A stretch of DNA of 64,000 bases from Mycolicibacterium fortuitum subsp. fortuitum (lineage in GTDB: Bacteria; Actinomycetota; Actinomycetes; Mycobacteriales; Mycobacteriaceae). Made by a program: the position numbers and the translations under genes. Shown here in pieces: positions 54,624 to 64,000 of this stretch. Every line of letters begins with the position of its first letter. Position 1 is the first letter of the stretch. The stretch is from positions 6,014,001-6,078,000 of the forward strand of contig NZ_AP025518.1 in NCBI RefSeq assembly GCF_022179545.1, in the 5' to 3' direction. Under the pieces are notes generated by a model, which saw nothing but the letters and a program-made list of their open reading frames with translations, searched no databases and had not been told where the DNA came from.

Positions 54624-54643
54624 GATGAGCTCCTTTGTCGATG

Positions 54644-56113
54644 TCAGGCCAAGGACCGCGCAACCGCGGCGGCGAGTGTTCTGCGTAGCGCCGGCTTGTC
54701 GATCTTGCCAACAGGATTCTTGGGCAGCTGGTCGAGGATGGTGATATCCACGGGCAGTTTGTATTTCGACAATGACGCGCTCAGGTGTGCGCGGATCTGG
54801 CCGACTTCCAGCTCAGCGCCCGGGTGCAGCGAGACGAACAGCACGGGCTCCTCGCCGTAGATCGGATTCGCGCGACCCACGGCCGCGGCCTCGGCGATCT
54901 CGGGCAGCTGGTGGGCCACCGTCTCGATCTCCTTGGGGTAGATGTTCTCCCCGCCGCGGATGATCATGTCCTTGGCCCGGTCCACCAGCGTCAGGTAGCC
55001 GTCCTCGTCGAATCTGCCCACATCGCCGGTCCGTAGCCAGCCGTCGACCAGTGTCTCGGCCGTCTCCTTCGGGCGGTTGAGGTAACCCCGCATGACGTTG
55101 GGGCCCTTGATGATCACCTCGCCGATCTCGCCCTGTCGAACCGGTGTCCCGGCACTGTCGATGATCCGGATCTCCTGGCCGGGCAGCGGGAGGCCCACCG
55201 TCCCCGGTTTACGCCGCCCGTGCAGGGGATTGCCCGTGCTCGCGCAGGATCCCTCGGACAGGCCGTAACCCTCGATGAGACCGATGCCGTAGCGGCGCTC
55301 GAATCGTTCGAGCAGTTCGACGCTGGCCGGCGCCGCTCCGCAGACAGCGAACCGGACCGAGCTGGTATCGGGCTTCACCTGCGCGGGCAACCCGGACAGC
55401 ATCGTGTAGATCGTGGGTACTGCGGAAAAGTATGTGGCGCGCGTGCTTTCGACACGATCGAAGAACGTGGCCGGGTCGAAACGGCCGGCAATGGTGGTCC
55501 GGCCGCCGGCGATCAGCGGGGACAGGGTGCTGACCACGATGCCGTTGACGTGGAACAGCGGCAGGATCAGCAGGCTGTGGTCTGCCGGAGTGAGTTCGAA
55601 CCCCTGGATCACCATGTCGCACATGGCATTGACGTTGTCGTGGTCGAGCATGACGCCCTTGGGCCTGCCGGTCGTGCCACTGGTGTAGATCAGCAGGGCC
55701 AGCGCGGCTCCGCCCACCTCGGCGGGCGCGACGGGTTCCGGTGATCCGCCCGCCAGATCGTCGAGTGTCAGTACCCGCACCTCCGCCGCGGAACCGTCGT
55801 CGGTGATCAGCACCGATGACCCGGCGTCGGCCACCTGGTAGGCGGCCTCGGCAGGCAGCAGCGTCGGACTGATCGGGGTGACAACGGCGCCCAGGCGCCA
55901 GGCCGCGAACAGCACGACGACGAACTCGACGCGGTTGGGCAACTTCACTGCGACGACGTCGCCGAGACCGACGCCGGCAGAGCGCAGGGCGTCGGCAGCC
56001 CGAGTGACCGCGTCGAGGAAGCCGGCATTGTCGTAGTCGCGGACGTCGTCGGCCACGGCGGGGGCGTGCGGGGCCGCCGCGGATCTGCGGTCTGGCAGGG
56101 AGGCGAGAAACAT
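54644..56113 (-). CDS. Acyl-CoA ligase (FadD-like, AMP-forming)
   Basis: 489 residues, ANL superfamily. P-loop LIYTSGTTGRPKGVM, the A5 motif EGYGLSEGS, the A7 hinge GWLRTGDVGRFDEDGYL and the catalytic lysine in LPKNPVGKIDKPAL are intact. It should activate a carboxylic acid to acyl-CoA (or acyl-AMP); the substrate is unknown. Transcription is predicted exactly at this ATG from TACCTT (minus 56125-56120). It is the first gene of the operon with DUF3556 and the FAD enzyme. Confidence 0.88.
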   Translation of the reverse strand: MFLASLPDRRSAAAPHAPAVADDVRDYDNAGFLDAVTRAADALRSAGVGLGDVVAVKLPNRVEFVVVLFAAWRLGAVVTPISPTLLPAEAAYQVADAGSSVLITDDGSAAEVRVLTLDDLAGGSPEPVAPAEVGGAALALLIYTSGTTGRPKGVMLDHDNVNAMCDMVIQGFELTPADHSLLILPLFHVNGIVVSTLSPLIAGGRTTIAGRFDPATFFDRVESTRATYFSAVPTIYTMLSGLPAQVKPDTSSVRFAVCGAAPASVELLERFERRYGIGLIEGYGLSEGSCASTGNPLHGRRKPGTVGLPLPGQEIRIIDSAGTPVRQGEIGEVIIKGPNVMRGYLNRPKETAETLVDGWLRTGDVGRFDEDGYLTLVDRAKDMIIRGGENIYPKEIETVAHQLPEIAEAAAVGRANPIYGEEPVLFVSLHPGAELEVGQIRAHLSASLSKYKLPVDITILDQLPKNPVGKIDKPALRRTLAAAVARSLA

Positions 56114-56218
56114 GTCACGAAGGTAGAAATTTGTGGCCGTCGCCACACCATCGCGCGACGATGAAGTCGGCCGGGCGGTTTGTCGCCGGAAGACAAAAAT
56201 GGCATCTATGGTCAGCAG
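56114..56218. promoter_or_regulatory. Divergent leaderless promoters with an inverted repeat
   Basis: Minus: TACCTT at 56125-56120 starts the ligase gene at its ATG. Plus: TATGGT at 56207-56212 starts the PucR gene at its ATG. TTTGTC-n7-GACAAA (56179-56197) between them is a candidate operator. Confidence 0.6.
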
Positions 56219-57481
56219 ATGGACCCTGCGGTCGCTTCTGCTTCCACCGTTGTGATGGACCGGCTGATAGCCCGGCAAGGCGCAGTGAGCCAATCCGTGC
56301 AAAAGGCCCTAGCCAGCCATATCACCCAGCTCCGTGGCGACCGGGAGTTACTGCAACTGCTCGGGGCCAGCGTCGCGGGCAACGTCGAGACCATCTTCAA
56401 TGCGCTACGCCACGACATATCGCTGGACAACATCGAGCCGCCCACCGCGGCCCTCGAGTACGCCCGGCGGGTGGCGCAGCGCGGCGTCCCCATGGACGCC
56501 CTGGTGCGGGCGTACCGGCTGGGACACTCTCTGGTGATCGACGCCGCGTCCGACGAGGTCAACGCCGCCGTACCGGACGCGCGAACCGGGTTGGCGGTGT
56601 TCGAACGGATCACGTCTGTGTCGTTCCGCTACATCGACTGGATCAGTCAGCAGGTCGTGGTGGTGTACGAGGAAGAACGTGACCGGTGGCTGGCCAACCA
56701 GAACAGTGCCAGGGCATTGCGGGTGCGCGAGATTCTGGAAGCTCCGTCAGGCTCGATCCTCGATCCGGAAGCTCTCACGACGGCGCTGCGTTACCCGATT
56801 CAACGCAGGCACCTGGCGGCAGTACTGTGGTGGCCCGCCGAAGCCGAGCACGAGGACGGCCTGGGCCAGCTGGAATCCGTGCTGCGAGACATGGCCGAAA
56901 GCGTTGAAACACAAGGTAGTCCGCTGTTCGTCGCGGCCGATCGCAACACCGGATGGGGTTGGATCCCCCTTTCGGCGGCGACGGCCGCCACCGCAATCGA
57001 CACCATCCGAACCGGCCTCGCCGAGCGCGGGGCCACGGTCGCGGTCGCGCTCGGCACTCCGCTGTACGGCGTCGACGGCTTCCGCAGATCGCACCGCCAG
57101 GCCGTGAAGGCCCGTGGCGTCGCGCTGGCGGCAGGCACCGCCGGGGTCACCGCCGCCGATGATCCCGGCCTGGCAGCAGCAGCCTTGATCGGTGAAAATA
57201 TCGACGATGCACGGGAATTCGTAGCCCAGACATTGGGTGCGCTGGCGTCGGATACCGCCAACGACGCGCGGCTACGCGAAACCCTGCGCGTGTACCTGCA
57301 CGACGGCGCCAGCTACAAGTCGGCAGGCGAAAAGCTCAACCTGCATTTCAACTCGGTCAAGTACCGTGTCGGCCGCGCAGTGGAACGCCGCGGCAGGCCA
57401 GTGGGCGACGACCGGCTCGACGTCGAACTGGCGCTACTGCTGTGTCACCGGTACGGCACCGCGGTACTGTCGGCGCCCTGA
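56219..57481 (+). CDS. PucR/CdaR-type transcriptional regulator
   Basis: 420 residues. A GGDEF-like/PucR middle domain (about 160-300) and the C-terminal PucR helix-turn-helix, LRETLRVYLHDGASYKSAGEKLNLHFNSVKYRVGRA, match the family. The N-terminal part (LGASVAGNVETIFNALRHD) is the RsbR-like domain common in mycobacterial members. The ATG at 56219 is supported by the -10 box; an upstream TTG at 56180 is less likely. It is divergent from the ligase operon and is the likely activator. Convergent with accD4, 1 bp away. Confidence 0.88.
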   Translation: MDPAVASASTVVMDRLIARQGAVSQSVQKALASHITQLRGDRELLQLLGASVAGNVETIFNALRHDISLDNIEPPTAALEYARRVAQRGVPMDALVRAYRLGHSLVIDAASDEVNAAVPDARTGLAVFERITSVSFRYIDWISQQVVVVYEEERDRWLANQNSARALRVREILEAPSGSILDPEALTTALRYPIQRRHLAAVLWWPAEAEHEDGLGQLESVLRDMAESVETQGSPLFVAADRNTGWGWIPLSAATAATAIDTIRTGLAERGATVAVALGTPLYGVDGFRRSHRQAVKARGVALAAGTAGVTAADDPGLAAAALIGENIDDAREFVAQTLGALASDTANDARLRETLRVYLHDGASYKSAGEKLNLHFNSVKYRVGRAVERRGRPVGDDRLDVELALLLCHRYGTAVLSAP

Positions 57482-57482
57482 C

Positions 57483-64000
<6,518 letters not shown>

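Overview
The window is a high-GC actinobacterial chromosome segment that reads as a fast-growing Mycobacterium (Mycolicibacterium). The signs are the complete arabinogalactan assembly block (Rv3779-like protein, bpa, Wzt/GlfT1/Wzm, GtrA-like Rv3789, dprE1, dprE2, aftA, embC, embA, embB), the mycolate condensation genes accD4 and pks13, and a porin whose mature sequence is almost that of M. smegmatis MspA. Gene order follows M. tuberculosis Rv3772 to Rv3800c (synteny recalled from memory), with several insertions. There is no phage, insertion sequence or CRISPR array.

1-6 kb: the tip of a FAD oxidoreductase gene, then a three-gene minus-strand operon (two imine-reductase-like enzymes and an SdsA-type alkylsulfatase) divergent from an HxlR regulator, a phosphodiesterase, small proteins, and tRNA-Arg(ACG) and tRNA-Ser(GCT). 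6-20 kb: aromatic aminotransferase (pat/hisC2), echA21-like hydratase, MocR regulator, cutinase, a DesA-like desaturase with its own operator cluster, a Met-Cys amide hydrolase, AraC, a lipoprotein pair, DUF1990, tRNA-Ser(TGA), MarR and a quinone oxidoreductase.

20-30 kb: a class-V aminotransferase-fold protein that has lost its Schiff-base lysine, the membrane glycosyltransferase-like Rv3779 homologue, the proteasome activator Bpa, and the galactan initiation/export unit wzt-glfT1-wzm. An MspA-type porin with a 656-bp non-coding upstream region and a TRIC channel gene follow. 30-50 kb: dprE1 and dprE2, which together make the arabinose donor precursor DPA, are separated by a 6.2-kb insert (furA-katG, an MpaB/TetR operon, and a TetR/epimerase pair). 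Then dprE2-aftA-embC and embA-embB run as two overlapping transcription units that build the arabinan.

50-64 kb: a TetR/SRPBCC divergent pair, then an uncharacterised minus-strand operon (acyl-CoA ligase, DUF3556 membrane protein, carotenoid-desaturase-like FAD enzyme) opposite a PucR-type regulator, where M. tuberculosis has Rv3796-Rv3798. The window ends with accD4 and most of pks13.

One regulatory pattern recurs. About 24 genes carry a TANNNT (or close) -10 hexamer placed so that transcription should begin 0-2 nt before the start codon, meaning leaderless mRNAs. This fixes several start codons and shows four regulator operators lying on or beside core promoters.
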